Shown here: positions 15,558-25,063 of the stretch, in pieces | Layout: each line of letters begins with the position of its first letter | Numbering within the stretch: the first letter of the stretch is position 1 | From: an uncultured Clostridia bacterium | Lineage (GTDB): Bacteria; Bacillota; Clostridia; Christensenellales; UBA1242 | Assembly: GCA_946630785.1 (NCBI GenBank) | Contig: CAMOZC010000002.1 | Span: 1 to 46,767 of the forward strand | Length of the DNA: 46,767 nucleotides | Reading direction: 5' to 3' | Translations under genes and position numbers: made by a program | The notes under the pieces: model-generated | Told to the model about the DNA's origin: nothing | What the model saw: the letters and a program-made list of their open reading frames with translations, nothing else | Database searches by the model: none

Positions 15558-16592
15558 TTAAAGTTCTTGGTTTTTATCTAAATCAATTTGCAACGTATTG
15601 TAATTACGCACAGACGACAGAGCCGTTTGAATGTTTAAAGTAGACTTCTTATCTTGTTTTTTTTTAAACTTCTCAAATTCACCCTTTAATTCGTCAATAT
15701 GACTTTGCATAACCGGATTGTTATAAGGGCTTTGTTCTGCTGCTAAAATACGAACTTCCAAGGTTTTAGCACATTTAATTGCTTCACTTTCGCGCGTTTT
15801 TTCTACAGCATCGCGCGCACTCTTAAAGCCATAAGTTTGGGTTTCTTTTGACATATTCGTACAATCTACCAACGCTTCAATAGTTTTAGCCTCGGTTACT
15901 GGATTAAACTTTGCATAAACCAATCCAGGTTGGTTTGGATTTTCAGTTCTTTTATAAATTTCCAAAAAATCATACTTACCAGATTGTTCAATGTAGTCAA
16001 CAGTTTTTGGCAAACCCTCAATCGCTGCATCGTGGTCAACTTTTGCGACATGGCGACAGAAATGCAATTCTTCTAATTGACCTTCACAACGTTCAATTTG
16101 TGACATCTTGCTTTCGAAATACGGCACCGCAAAAGCACGTACACCGACAACATAACCAGCCGCAATAAATTTAGTAATTGCATCATCGACCACACGGTTG
16201 TTTTTTAAAGTCTGGTGTAAAATAATGTTATAATTATGTTCACGGAAATAATCGATAACTTTCGACGTAACGCCCAAGCCAAGTTGGTCGGTCGCTGTTA
16301 CGTAATAATCTGGAAAACGGTCCTTAATTTCATCGGCCTTCGGATGGAAACTACGGAAATAGTCATTATCAATTTCAATAAATTCACGCTTAGCAGAAAT
16401 TTGTTCTGTATAGTGAATTAATGAAGTTTTACCAGAACCCGACTGTCCGCCAACCACGATTGCTATCGGGTGCTTTGATGGTAAGACATCAGCCGCCATA
16501 ACCTTAACAATGTATTGAGTGATTTTATCAATCTCTTCGTTACTTAAATAGTATAATTGCTTAATCTCTTGTAAATCATCAAATTTATCCAT
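15558..16592 (-). CDS. zeta-toxin family kinase
   Basis: 344 aa. Walker A VVGGQSGSGKTSL followed by IEIDNDYFRSFHP is the zeta-toxin signature (Asp and Arg of the UNAG-binding site); basic residues later in the domain could bind ATP phosphates. Zeta toxins phosphorylate UDP-N-acetylglucosamine and block peptidoglycan synthesis. A C-terminal extension of about 110 residues rich in Lys/Glu goes beyond the core domain. It starts 3 bp after the stop of a 69-aa gene, the arrangement of an antitoxin-toxin operon. Confidence 0.82.
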   Translation of the reverse strand: MDKFDDLQEIKQLYYLSNEEIDKITQYIVKVMAADVLPSKHPIAIVVGGQSGSGKTSLIHYTEQISAKREFIEIDNDYFRSFHPKADEIKDRFPDYYVTATDQLGLGVTSKVIDYFREHNYNIILHQTLKNNRVVDDAITKFIAAGYVVGVRAFAVPYFESKMSQIERCEGQLEELHFCRHVAKVDHDAAIEGLPKTVDYIEQSGKYDFLEIYKRTENPNQPGLVYAKFNPVTEAKTIEALVDCTNMSKETQTYGFKSARDAVEKTRESEAIKCAKTLEVRILAAEQSPYNNPVMQSHIDELKGEFEKFKKKQDKKSTLNIQTALSSVRNYNTLQIDLDKNQEL

Positions 16593-16595
16593 TGT

Positions 16596-16805
16596 TTAAT
16601 TACCTTCCTTCTTACTACGCGCAATTGGTCCATAGGTTTTAATAATTCGTTCAATCGCTGCCATATCATTGTGTTTCATTGCTTTTTCATCAGCCAATAC
16701 TTGCATCAATTCCTTATTGTTGCGGTCGTAACCATTTTTACCGTAATGCCCAATCATGTAATTCATGATTTCGCGGGCTACTTCAATTTTTGTATTGTCG
16801 TTCAT
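16596..16805 (-). CDS. small helical protein, candidate antitoxin of the zeta toxin
   Basis: 69 aa from the ATG at 16803-16805 with TTTGGAG at 8 bases; a TTG 18 bases upstream has no ribosome-binding site. Mostly helical, charged (REIMNYMIGHYGKNG, LMQVLADEKAMKHNDM). I do not recognise epsilon or PezA similarity, so the antitoxin role rests on gene order, size and 3-bp spacing to the toxin. Confidence 0.6.
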   Translation of the reverse strand: MNDNTKIEVAREIMNYMIGHYGKNGYDRNNKELMQVLADEKAMKHNDMAAIERIIKTYGPIARSKKEGN

Positions 16806-16821
16806 TTGTAACTCCAAATTC

Positions 16822-16851
16822 AATATACCACAGTCACGGTTAACATTTCAA
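16822..16851 (-). promoter_or_regulatory. promoter of the toxin-antitoxin pair
   Basis: Minus strand: -35 TTGAAA (16846-16851), 18-bp spacer, -10 TATATT (16822-16827), about 16 bases before the antitoxin ATG. Confidence 0.6.
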
Positions 16852-16950
16852 CTTCTTTCGACTAATAATCATCCCCAATATCGGAGTTTTATTTTAAATT
16901 TTTCATATTTTATGCTATGATAATATGTATCGACTAAAAAAGGAGAAAAG

Positions 16951-18012
16951 ATGAAAATTTATCAAAACAATCTCTTAAACAAAATTTTTACCACTTTATG
17001 CGCACTCTCCTTGTCATTTGCCAGCATGTTTATATTCTCCGCTTGCGGCACAGTATACCATTCACTTGCTGGTACCATGTCTGATATTGCTGGTACTTAC
17101 AAACTAACGAGATACATTCAAAAAGACGATAATGGAAACCCTATTGATCGTATTAACCAATTACACGTCAACGCATATTTAGTCGTAGATACAGATGGTT
17201 ATGGCTACTATGCATACCAAGACGATGAGACTGAATTCTGGTATGATAGTATCTTAATTCATTATAATATAGATGAAAAAAACCCTAACTTATATAAATC
17301 AATTCAATTCACAAAGGGTATTTCACAGGAACAGCAATACATTAACCACCAGAAACCAGGTAATGGTTATGAACCTGTTATGGGATTTAATGTTAATAAC
17401 AAAACTTTTAATTACTTTATCCCTGATTATAAACCAACCCTAAAAGGCATCATTCCCAGCTACTACACCGATGTTGTTTATACTAAAATAAGCACAAGCG
17501 TTGACTTAAGTAAAATTTCTGCCGAAACTAATCGCTATTTAACGCCCCTGCCCGAATATGAATTAAAAAACTTAAACGGGGTTCTTGTCTTCACTGCTGG
17601 AATACCAAATCACAATGTTGCCCCCGAAATTGATAACCCACAATATGATAAATACAAATATTATGTTGTTGATTTTAATGCCACTACTAAAACCGCAGAT
17701 ATTTACTACGAACGAACGGAAGGCAACGATGGTGCCCATGTCGAGTACAACGTAGCCATACCAACCTATATTATAATCAATCCGATTGGAACAAATATGG
17801 TTGTAATGAAATTCTTCGATCAAGAGTATATCGCAGAAGTTAACCCTAAATATGAAACACCAAAAGCGGTTACATACATTGTTAATTCTAAATCAAATGA
17901 AGATAATTTATCCACTATGGTTTATTATAATGTTTTTTGGAAATACGAAAATGCCTCAATTGAAGAGGCTATTGCTATTCAACTAGAAAATTACGCCAGG
18001 TCACAAAATTAA
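16951..18012 (+). CDS. lipoprotein of unknown function
   Basis: 353 aa. Signal peptide with lipobox IFSACG (Cys near residue 32), so it is anchored to the outer face of the membrane. Beta-rich remainder with DIAGTYKLTRY near the start, a segment seen in extracytoplasmic lipid-binding-type lipoproteins; the family was not identified. AAAAAGGAG precedes the ATG. The last codons sit next to a decayed gene. Confidence 0.65.
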   Translation: MKIYQNNLLNKIFTTLCALSLSFASMFIFSACGTVYHSLAGTMSDIAGTYKLTRYIQKDDNGNPIDRINQLHVNAYLVVDTDGYGYYAYQDDETEFWYDSILIHYNIDEKNPNLYKSIQFTKGISQEQQYINHQKPGNGYEPVMGFNVNNKTFNYFIPDYKPTLKGIIPSYYTDVVYTKISTSVDLSKISAETNRYLTPLPEYELKNLNGVLVFTAGIPNHNVAPEIDNPQYDKYKYYVVDFNATTKTADIYYERTEGNDGAHVEYNVAIPTYIIINPIGTNMVVMKFFDQEYIAEVNPKYETPKAVTYIVNSKSNEDNLSTMVYYNVFWKYENASIEEAIAIQLENYARSQN

Positions 18013-18468
18013 TTGCAGGCATCATTGCAGTTGCTTTCACGATTACCGAAGGAATCTTCAGTCACTTTACTGCAATCTATACAATTGCAACTATCTGCTT
18101 TGTATAGGCAGGCACGTTTTATACATTACAATATTTTTATGCCAAACGCCCCTGGCAAGTTTTAATTGGTTCTGTCTTGAAATCTATGGCAGCAATTTTC
18201 TTCTTAATGCATTATATTTTGGCTTTAACTGCATTTGGTGGTAACATGAAACAGCTAGAATTAGATAATTATCTCAAGAAAAAAAACGTATACCAAAAAC
18301 CTATCACAAAAAAACAGTTGACACGAATGATTGGAACATCTCACAAACTATTATCGTCATTGAAAAAACAGTTTCACCCCCCCCCGCACCGAATTAGCAA
18401 TTCTTTTAAGTATAGAACTTGATTGTAAAGTTGAAGATTTATTTAGCATAAACCCTACCCTAATTTAA
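18009..18468 (+). pseudogene. decayed gene: membrane segments plus HTH-like C-terminal part, broken at a poly-C tract
   Basis: One frame reads as hydrophobic helices (LIAGIIAVAFTITEGIF), meets an in-frame TAG at 18105-18107, continues as further hydrophobic sequence, then a basic segment (KKKNVYQKPITKKQLTRMI), and runs into nine consecutive C at 18377-18385. After the tract the frame is shifted by one: the other frame continues as RTELAILLSIELDCKVEDLF and stops at 18466-18468. That tail resembles the end of an XRE-type helix-turn-helix domain. Eight C would restore the frame. Either a pseudogene or a phase-variable site. Confidence 0.55.
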
Positions 18469-18537
18469 GTTTAGAGTTTTGTTTTATTTTTCTGTAGTTC
18501 ATGATAAAATTAACTATAACAACCAAGAAGGAGTAAG

Positions 18538-19584
18538 ATGAAAGCATATCGAAAAGAACTTATGTACATTCTAACAATTATCGGCACAAGTTGTGGCGTA
18601 ATTGGTGGATGGTTTATTTGTGCGACCAAAGGATTTGAACAAGGCGACTGGTTTTTGTTTTGGAGCGGAGTTGTCACAGTTGTTGGTATGATACTTGGAC
18701 TAATTGGCTGGGGTGTAAAATTAATTATTGCGGCAAAAAAATATTTTTCCGTGCTTAAACTCACTAAAAACAACGAACTAATGGTTAAAAACTTGTTGGG
18801 ACAAGTTAATGAAAAAGCATGGAAAATGAAAGATTTCGTTCAAAACGTTAATCACCAATTTTATAATTTCGTATTACGTTACGATACCAAAAACGATAAC
18901 ATTATTCGTAAAATTATTCATACAACCACGGTTGCCGACATGTGCTTTACCATTGCTTGTAAATTAAATTTAAATGAATCTGACCGACACTTAGCCTACT
19001 TAGGCGGTATCTTGCATGACATTGGACGTTTCGAACAATGGAAACGTTATCAAACCTACGATGACCAAAATTCAGTTGACCATGGTGATTTATCATACGA
19101 ACTTTGCAATCAATTTGATTTATCAATGTTAACCCAAACAGACCAAGAAATCATTAAACTGGCGGTCAAATATCACACTAAACCCTACACTGGTAATAAC
19201 GAACGCATTAAACTTTTCAACCAAATTATCATGAACGCTGATGCTTATGCTAACGTTTTAAACACTGCCAACGGTGCACAACGCATGACAACAACCGCCA
19301 ATGGCTATACGCCAACCATTCTTAATGATTTTATTAATCTTAAACGTTTACGCGGTTATTCACCCAAAACCAAAGTTGACCGTGCCTTAATGTTAACCGC
19401 CTGTCTCTATTATGTGCGTTATGATTTTTTACGCGAACAAATTTTAAATTACAATTTTTTCGAGGCCGTCAGCCACAGCTTCCTACAATACCTCAATGAA
19501 GAAGATCAACAAACCTATTTAAACGCAGTCAAAACCATGCAATCGCGTTATCTGAAATCCGCTTATGCACAACATTTAATCTAA
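18538..19584 (+). CDS. membrane-anchored HD-domain phosphohydrolase
   Basis: 348 aa. Two N-terminal transmembrane helices (about 8-32 and 40-65), then an HD domain: KIIHTTTVAD, GGILHDIGRFEQW with the HD pair, DHGDLSYEL, VKYHTK, and NADAYANVL with the last Asp. The family hydrolyses phosphate esters of nucleotides, often signalling ones; the substrate here is unknown. AAGGAG precedes the ATG. Transcribed alone, ending at a strong terminator. Confidence 0.82.
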   Translation: MKAYRKELMYILTIIGTSCGVIGGWFICATKGFEQGDWFLFWSGVVTVVGMILGLIGWGVKLIIAAKKYFSVLKLTKNNELMVKNLLGQVNEKAWKMKDFVQNVNHQFYNFVLRYDTKNDNIIRKIIHTTTVADMCFTIACKLNLNESDRHLAYLGGILHDIGRFEQWKRYQTYDDQNSVDHGDLSYELCNQFDLSMLTQTDQEIIKLAVKYHTKPYTGNNERIKLFNQIIMNADAYANVLNTANGAQRMTTTANGYTPTILNDFINLKRLRGYSPKTKVDRALMLTACLYYVRYDFLREQILNYNFFEAVSHSFLQYLNEEDQQTYLNAVKTMQSRYLKSAYAQHLI

Positions 19585-19590
19585 ACAAAA

Positions 19591-19617
19591 AAAAGACCGC
19601 TTCACACGGTCTTTTTT
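19591..19617. terminator. bidirectional terminator
   Basis: AAAAGACCG, 7-base loop, CGGTCTTTTTTT. Separates the HD gene (+) from rplA (-). Confidence 0.9.
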
Positions 19618-19634
19618 TATTATCTGCTATTACC

Positions 19635-20318
19635 TTAAATTTGAGCAGCAACTTGAACACCAACACCCATTGATGAACATACGGTGATGCGTTTCAAATA
19701 AGTACCTTTGGCGGCAGCAGGTTTAGCTTTAACGATTGCGTCTAATAAGACTGCATAGTTTTCTGCCAATTTTTGTGCACCAAAAGACATTTTACCGATA
19801 ATACAGTGAATAATGTTGGTTTTATCCAAACGATATTCAACTTTACCACCTTTAGCATCCGCAACAGCTTTTTTAACGTCCATAGTAACAGTACCACTCT
19901 TTGGATTTGGCATTAAGCCTTTTGGACCCAAAACACGAGCGATACGACCAACCATACCCATCATATCCGGGGTGGTAATACAAACGTCAAAACCCAACCA
20001 GCCGCCGTTAATTTTCGTAATCATATCTTCAGCACCAACAAAATCTGCGCCAGCTTTTTCCGCTTCAGCAGCTTTGTCACCTTTCGCAATTACCAAGATT
20101 TTTTGGCTACGTCCAGTTCCGTGTGGTAAAACCACAGTTCCACGAACTTGTTGATCAGCTTGTTTACCATCAACACCCAAGTTAATATGGACTTCGATGG
20201 TTTCATCAAATTTTACGCGTTTAGTTTTTTCAACTAAAGCCAATGCTTCGGCAATTGGCAAAGCGTGTACGCCTTTGGTTTCTTCCAAGGCTTTATTGTA
20301 ACTTTTACTGTGTTTCAT
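19635..20318 (-). CDS. rplA: 50S ribosomal protein L1
   Basis: 227 aa, normal length. [48 protein letters not shown] and the closing [15 protein letters not shown] are L1 hallmarks. L1 binds the 23S rRNA L1 stalk and in many bacteria represses its own rplK-rplA mRNA. It lies 4 bp after rplK. rplJ-rplL do not follow as they usually do; the next gene converges. Confidence 0.97.
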   Translation of the reverse strand: MKHSKSYNKALEETKGVHALPIAEALALVEKTKRVKFDETIEVHINLGVDGKQADQQVRGTVVLPHGTGRSQKILVIAKGDKAAEAEKAGADFVGAEDMITKINGGWLGFDVCITTPDMMGMVGRIARVLGPKGLMPNPKSGTVTMDVKKAVADAKGGKVEYRLDKTNIIHCIIGKMSFGAQKLAENYAVLLDAIVKAKPAAAKGTYLKRITVCSSMGVGVQVAAQI

Positions 20319-20322
20319 CGTA

Positions 20323-20751
20323 TTACTCCTCTACGGTCACGCCCATGCTGCGTGCACTGCCTTTAACCAAGCGTTCTGCCGCTTCCATTGAAGCAACGTT
20401 CAAATCAGGCATCTTTTGTTCTGCGATTTTACGAACTTGTTCTTTGGTTAATTTGCCGACTTTTTCAGTGTTTGGACGTTTGCTGCCACTCTGTAAGCCT
20501 AAAGTCTGTTTAATTAAAACAGCGGCTGGCGGAGTTTTCAATACAAAGTCAAACGAACGGTCGCCGTAAATTGTTACGACAACTGGAATTACCAAGCCTT
20601 TATTTTTGGCTGTAGCATCGTTAAATTGTTTAACGAAGCCTGGTAAGTTAATACCGTGTGGACCTAAAATGGTACCAACGGGTGGTGCTGGAGTTGCAGC
20701 ACCGGCTTGCAATTGTAACTTGACAACTGCCTTAATTGGTTTGTCTGCCAT
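20323..20751 (-). CDS. rplK: 50S ribosomal protein L11
   Basis: 142 aa, normal length. [21 protein letters not shown] at the N-terminus and the [13 protein letters not shown]-terminus are typical. It belongs to the GTPase-associated centre. The start has AAAAGGAAAAA upstream. nusG and secE, the usual upstream neighbours, are absent; the upstream gene (VanW-like) diverges. Confidence 0.97.
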   Translation of the reverse strand: MADKPIKAVVKLQLQAGAATPAPPVGTILGPHGINLPGFVKQFNDATAKNKGLVIPVVVTIYGDRSFDFVLKTPPAAVLIKQTLGLQSGSKRPNTEKVGKLTKEQVRKIAEQKMPDLNVASMEAAERLVKGSARSMGVTVEE

Positions 20752-20877
20752 TTTTTTAATTTTTCCTTTTAAGCGGTACCAACGACTGCGTAACTTTGTT
20801 ACACATCTCCCGCGTGAATAAAGACAATATACTTTAATTTTAAATATTTGTAAAGAGCTTTACACAAAATAAAAACA

Positions 20878-22143
20878 ATGCGCCACAAAAAAAGATGGAT
20901 TTTTTGTTTAATTTTGGTCTTAATCTCCTGTGTTTGCGGAGGTTGGACCCCCAGTGCGGGTACACCGACCGCTTTAACTTTAAATTTTGGCTCACAACAA
21001 ATTGTATTAACTGATAAAATTCTACAAGGCGGCTGGTACAATTATGAAGCCAAACAAAATCTCACCCACGGCAAAAGTTTGTTTTCGCGTGCCATAAGCA
21101 TGCAAGAAAGCGACACTTTTGAAGGCACCTTTCCTGATATTGTACAATACCTTAACCGCATTGCGCCGAATTTTGAAACCGCCGCTTTTAACGGACAAAT
21201 TGATTTTCACCCCCACGCTACACCACGTTTTACGCTTCACGGACAAAAAACCGGACGCGAAATTGACCGCGAACGTTTATATACCGACATTATCTCCGCC
21301 CTAAAAGGAAATCAGTATCCCTGCATCAATGTTTGTTATCGGACAGTTGAACCAACCCCGTCGTCCGAAATTTTAAGCGCCATTAAACAACGCAGTCGTT
21401 TCAGTACCGACTGCACCAACAATCCCGACCGTAAAAACAATATCGCCCTAGCTTTGGGTAAATTCAACGGGTTACGCGTTAACCCTGGTGAACAAGTTTC
21501 TTTCAATCAAATTGTCGGTCGTCGTTCAGCCGCCAGCGGCTTTCGCGAAGCCAAAATCATTATCAATGGCGAATACGTTGATGGTATTGGTGGCGGTGTT
21601 TGCCAAGTCAGTACCACCATTTTCAATGCTGCCGTTCAAGCCGGATTACAAATTACCGAATCACACCACCACAGTTTACGTTCATCATATGTACCTTTAG
21701 GACACGATGCCATGGTTTCTGGTTCTGCCGATTTACGTTTTGTAAACAACACTGGTGCACCAATTTATTTTGAAACTAGTTTCCACGACCATCGTCTAAC
21801 CGCAACTATTTACGGACGCGATAAAGGCCCTAATATTAGTTACCGTTTGGATACCGCCGTTACCAAAACCTTAGAACCCAAAGATAAATGGGTTGACGAC
21901 TTAGACACGACCATGCTTAAAGATTACAAAAAACACCCTGAACAATATGACAAAATCTTGGTAAAAACCGGCAGTATCGGACATGTCGTTGATACCTATA
22001 TTGAAACCTACCAAGGCAGTAAACGCCTGTCACGTAAACTTTTGCGTCGCAACACTTACCAAGCCACCCCTAATTACTACACACTGAAACACCACGAAGA
22101 CCCAAAGCCCAAACTAACAGAAACCGACCCAACCAACTTATAA
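20878..22143 (+). CDS. VanW family secreted/anchored protein
   Basis: 421 aa. N-terminal signal/anchor (KKRWIFCLILVLISCVCGGW). The VanW domain covers about 185-320: FNGLRVNPGEQVSFNQIVG, GIGGGVCQVSTTIFNAA and SGSADLRFVNNTGAPI. Despite the name, most VanW proteins are not involved in vancomycin resistance; the function is unproven, though cell-wall association is likely. No clear Shine-Dalgarno sequence precedes the ATG (only AAAGAG about 20 bases away). The stop overlaps that of dus on the other strand (palindromic TTATAA). Confidence 0.85.
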   Translation: MRHKKRWIFCLILVLISCVCGGWTPSAGTPTALTLNFGSQQIVLTDKILQGGWYNYEAKQNLTHGKSLFSRAISMQESDTFEGTFPDIVQYLNRIAPNFETAAFNGQIDFHPHATPRFTLHGQKTGREIDRERLYTDIISALKGNQYPCINVCYRTVEPTPSSEILSAIKQRSRFSTDCTNNPDRKNNIALALGKFNGLRVNPGEQVSFNQIVGRRSAASGFREAKIIINGEYVDGIGGGVCQVSTTIFNAAVQAGLQITESHHHSLRSSYVPLGHDAMVSGSADLRFVNNTGAPIYFETSFHDHRLTATIYGRDKGPNISYRLDTAVTKTLEPKDKWVDDLDTTMLKDYKKHPEQYDKILVKTGSIGHVVDTYIETYQGSKRLSRKLLRRNTYQATPNYYTLKHHEDPKPKLTETDPTNL

Positions 22144-23031
22144 TGTTGGCACAGGCCTATCGGGATAATATTTTTTTAACTGCTTTTGATAACTGAGCCA
22201 GTGTTTAATCAAATCACTAGGATTACCATTATGTAAACGTTTTTGCAACTGCATTAATTCCACGATACGTTCATAAGTTGGTACACTGTCATCCAAGTTA
22301 ATTTTCCAAGGCGCACCACACAAAGCCCGCCCAATCATCACACCGTCAGCGTGGGTTTCTGCCAGACATTTTTCATAACTTGCACGGTCGCGCACATCGC
22401 CATTGGCAATAACCGGAATTTTAACCGCCACTTTGACTTGCGCAATTGCAGCATAATCCGCCACTCCGCGATAACCATCTACACCCAAACGCCCATGCAC
22501 AATTAAACGGTCTACACCGGCACGTTCACACATATGCGCAAATTCTACCGCGATATTTTGACTCCACCCTAAACGCATTTTTACACTTAATGCTTGTCCG
22601 CTTTGTTTAGTAGCAGCGCGACATAATTCAATTAAATGCTGGGCATCATCCAAATGACGCATCAAGTCACAACCGCAATGATTTTTAATAATTTTCGGCG
22701 CGGGACAACCCATATTTAAATTAACTTCGTCATAATCTTTTAACAAACCTGAATTGATTACCGTGACAAAATCCGCAGGTTCACGTCCAAACAATTGCAC
22801 CACTTGACGCACGTGCAAATTTTCAACAGGTTTTAACATATTAATTGTTTTCGCATTATCACGCACTAATGCCGTAGCATTAATCATTTCCGTCCAAACT
22901 TCGCGTGCCCCGCATTCAACTAATACAGCACGCATTGCATAATCACTCCATCCTGCCAAAGGTGCCGGCAGAATGATTTTATCGGACAACTGACGTTGCG
23001 TTTGATGTTTCACCTTGATAAGATACCACAT
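22138..23031 (-). CDS. tRNA-dihydrouridine synthase
   Basis: About 297 aa. ILPAPLAGWSDYAMR (FMN-binding start), NMGCPAPKIIKN with the catalytic Cys, SVKMRLGW, IVHGRLG, GNGDV and GVMIGRAL, all in Dus order. It reduces uridine in tRNA D-loops using NADPH and FMN. The start is uncertain: the ATG at 23031 overlaps the transporter by about 50 bp and has no good ribosome-binding site; GTG or TTG codons nearer the domain are possible. Translation probably depends on the upstream gene. Confidence 0.88.
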   Translation of the reverse strand: MWYLIKVKHQTQRQLSDKIILPAPLAGWSDYAMRAVLVECGAREVWTEMINATALVRDNAKTINMLKPVENLHVRQVVQLFGREPADFVTVINSGLLKDYDEVNLNMGCPAPKIIKNHCGCDLMRHLDDAQHLIELCRAATKQSGQALSVKMRLGWSQNIAVEFAHMCERAGVDRLIVHGRLGVDGYRGVADYAAIAQVKVAVKIPVIANGDVRDRASYEKCLAETHADGVMIGRALCGAPWKINLDDSVPTYERIVELMQLQKRLHNGNPSDLIKHWLSYQKQLKKYYPDRPVPTL

Positions 23032-24373
23032 TGCATGGGGCTTTGTCTTGATATTTTCCAAACAACCACCAGGCACCCAAACCCGCTACAGTCACACCAC
23101 CAACCAACACCCAACCAAGTGCGGTACTTACTTGCCAAGTTTGAACCGCGACACCACTTTGAAAACCAATTAAGTCCAAAATCAATCCAATCACGAAAGT
23201 TACGATTGCATTCGTACATTTGGTACAAAAAGTTAAAAATCCAGTCGCCATGGCAGTGCTCTCTAATTTAATGTTATCCGCAAACATGCTAATCGGCAAA
23301 GAATAGATACAGCCGACACCGACAGCAATTAAATAAATATTTACTGCCAACAACCATAAAGTCACCGAATTGGGCAAATAAATGCGCGCCGTTAACAACA
23401 AAGCAAAAACACAAACACCACTCAACACTACCAACAGAGCGGTTTGCACTGTCCGTTTTTTACCTAGGCGACTGCTGACGTGACACCATAAAGGTTGTCC
23501 ACTAATTACGCCTGCAACCAAGCATCCTAAAATAAAAGAAATTTGTAGCGATGTAAAATGAAAAGTATAAGTAAACACGTGCATACCCAAACTGGTTAAA
23601 AAAGCACTACATGACAAAGCCACGGCATAGGCTGCAATCAAATAAACACGATTCCGTTCATCCAAAATCGCAAAAAACTCACTCAAGAACGAAACTTTAT
23701 TTTTCGGTACGTTTACCTGAACTGGTTGATTTTTATTACCAGTCGAACGATAACGGAACGTACCAATAATTGTAATCAAAGCGGTTACCACACAAAAAGT
23801 ACTGGTAATTGCAGCAATCACGCGATAACCGCTGGTGGCAGTATGCATAGTCGCAACGGCTTTAGGATTTAAAACAATACCCATTAAAACCGAAGGCACC
23901 AACAACGCCGCCGATTGAAAAACGGTTTTGTAACTTTGAATACTGGTGCGTTCATGATAAGTCTGACACATGTCAAAACCCAACGCGGAATACGGTGTTG
24001 AATAAACTGTATTAAAAGTTTCAATTAACAACAACCCGACCAACAACGCAAAAAATTTAATTGTTTCACTCCAAGCAGGATTAATATTCCAAATCATTAA
24101 ATTTAAACCCGCCACCGCTAAGCACCCCACCGCCATAAAAGTATGTCGCTTACCCAGTCGCCCACGATAATTATCCGACATGGCACCTACCAGTGGGTCA
24201 GTGACGGCATCCCAGACTGTGGAAATGGCAATAGCCAAACCCATTAAAGTTCCGGATAATCCCAACACACCAGTCCCGAAAAACATTAAAAAATTATTCA
24301 GCGTTTGATTAACACTGCCATAACCAAAAGCCCCCACACTGTAAATTAACTTATCCGTACGCGAAACTTTCAT
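22979..24373 (-). CDS. GPH-type sugar:cation symporter (MFS superfamily)
   Basis: 464 aa, about 12 transmembrane helices. YSVGAFGYGSVNQTLNNFL, ISTVWDAVTDPLVGAMSDN and RLGKRHTFM are the N-terminal signature of glycoside-pentoside-hexuronide transporters (MelB/YicJ relatives). It probably imports an oligosaccharide or glycoside with Na+ or H+; the sugar is unknown. No glycosidase is beside it, and the 3' end overlaps the reading frame of dus. No clear Shine-Dalgarno sequence. Confidence 0.85.
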   Translation of the reverse strand: MKVSRTDKLIYSVGAFGYGSVNQTLNNFLMFFGTGVLGLSGTLMGLAIAISTVWDAVTDPLVGAMSDNYRGRLGKRHTFMAVGCLAVAGLNLMIWNINPAWSETIKFFALLVGLLLIETFNTVYSTPYSALGFDMCQTYHERTSIQSYKTVFQSAALLVPSVLMGIVLNPKAVATMHTATSGYRVIAAITSTFCVVTALITIIGTFRYRSTGNKNQPVQVNVPKNKVSFLSEFFAILDERNRVYLIAAYAVALSCSAFLTSLGMHVFTYTFHFTSLQISFILGCLVAGVISGQPLWCHVSSRLGKKRTVQTALLVVLSGVCVFALLLTARIYLPNSVTLWLLAVNIYLIAVGVGCIYSLPISMFADNIKLESTAMATGFLTFCTKCTNAIVTFVIGLILDLIGFQSGVAVQTWQVSTALGWVLVGGVTVAGLGAWWLFGKYQDKAPCNVVSYQGETSNATSVVR

Positions 24374-24487
24374 CTGTTACTATTTTTATTTGCACCTTGA
24401 CGAATTTAGCAGCAGACAATGCGATAAAATTTTTAAAGTTTTTTATTTGCTAAAAATTCAATTTAACAGCATACTATATACGAAGAT

Positions 24488-25015
24488 ATGGGGAATTTTT
24501 CAACCGGTGACAAACCAAAGTTTGATTTAATCGCAGCTTCTAAAACCAAGAAGTACAAAATTATCACTGCGGTATTTTTAATTATTGGTATTCTACTCTT
24601 GGGATTAAGTTTGTTATTACGCACGACATTAACTTCGGCAGTTACCCCCAACGCCCTTTCGCTTAGTCAATTATCTAATCTTGATGGTACCGGACCATTG
24701 AATTACATTTGCACGATTTCCGAAGACGAAATTTTTGCTTTATCAACTGCTACTCCACGCGACCGCGCACTAGCCAATCCGATTACATTTGATTTGGATG
24801 AGGGAGCCAGCGCATTTTTGGAAATCCGCGACAAATCTGATTCTTATGCCATCAATCAAGCCAATTACCAAGGCATGTTCTGGTTACACATCCGCGAAGA
24901 CGCCCCCGCATTTGTCACTAATATTATTGGCGAAAACGAAGAACCCAGTGGCTATCTTACCATTACTTGTGGTTCCAAAGTTTTACGCATTAAATTTACT
25001 TATCACAAAATTTAA
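24488..25015 (+). CDS. single-pass membrane protein, unknown
   Basis: 175 aa. Short basic cytoplasmic N-terminus, one transmembrane helix (about residues 24-45), then an extracytoplasmic domain of about 125 residues with two Cys (NYICTIS, TITCGSKV) that could pair. Family not recognised. Weak ribosome-binding site (GAAGA). Probably in an operon with the following, similarly built gene. Confidence 0.55.
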   Translation: MGNFSTGDKPKFDLIAASKTKKYKIITAVFLIIGILLLGLSLLLRTTLTSAVTPNALSLSQLSNLDGTGPLNYICTISEDEIFALSTATPRDRALANPITFDLDEGASAFLEIRDKSDSYAINQANYQGMFWLHIREDAPAFVTNIIGENEEPSGYLTITCGSKVLRIKFTYHKI

Positions 25016-25063
25016 TTGATTAACTGACAATTTTTGCATATTTCCAAATTTCATTCCATATGC

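Noticed and set aside
20752-20820. L1-type autoregulatory leader before rplK
   Set aside because: A small GTAAC-AAA-GTTAC hairpin and GGGAGATG are present, but I could not match them to the L1-binding consensus with confidence.
20878-22143. Vancomycin resistance because of the VanW domain
   Set aside because: There are no vanHAX, vanS/R or other resistance genes; VanW-domain proteins are widespread and mostly unrelated to resistance.
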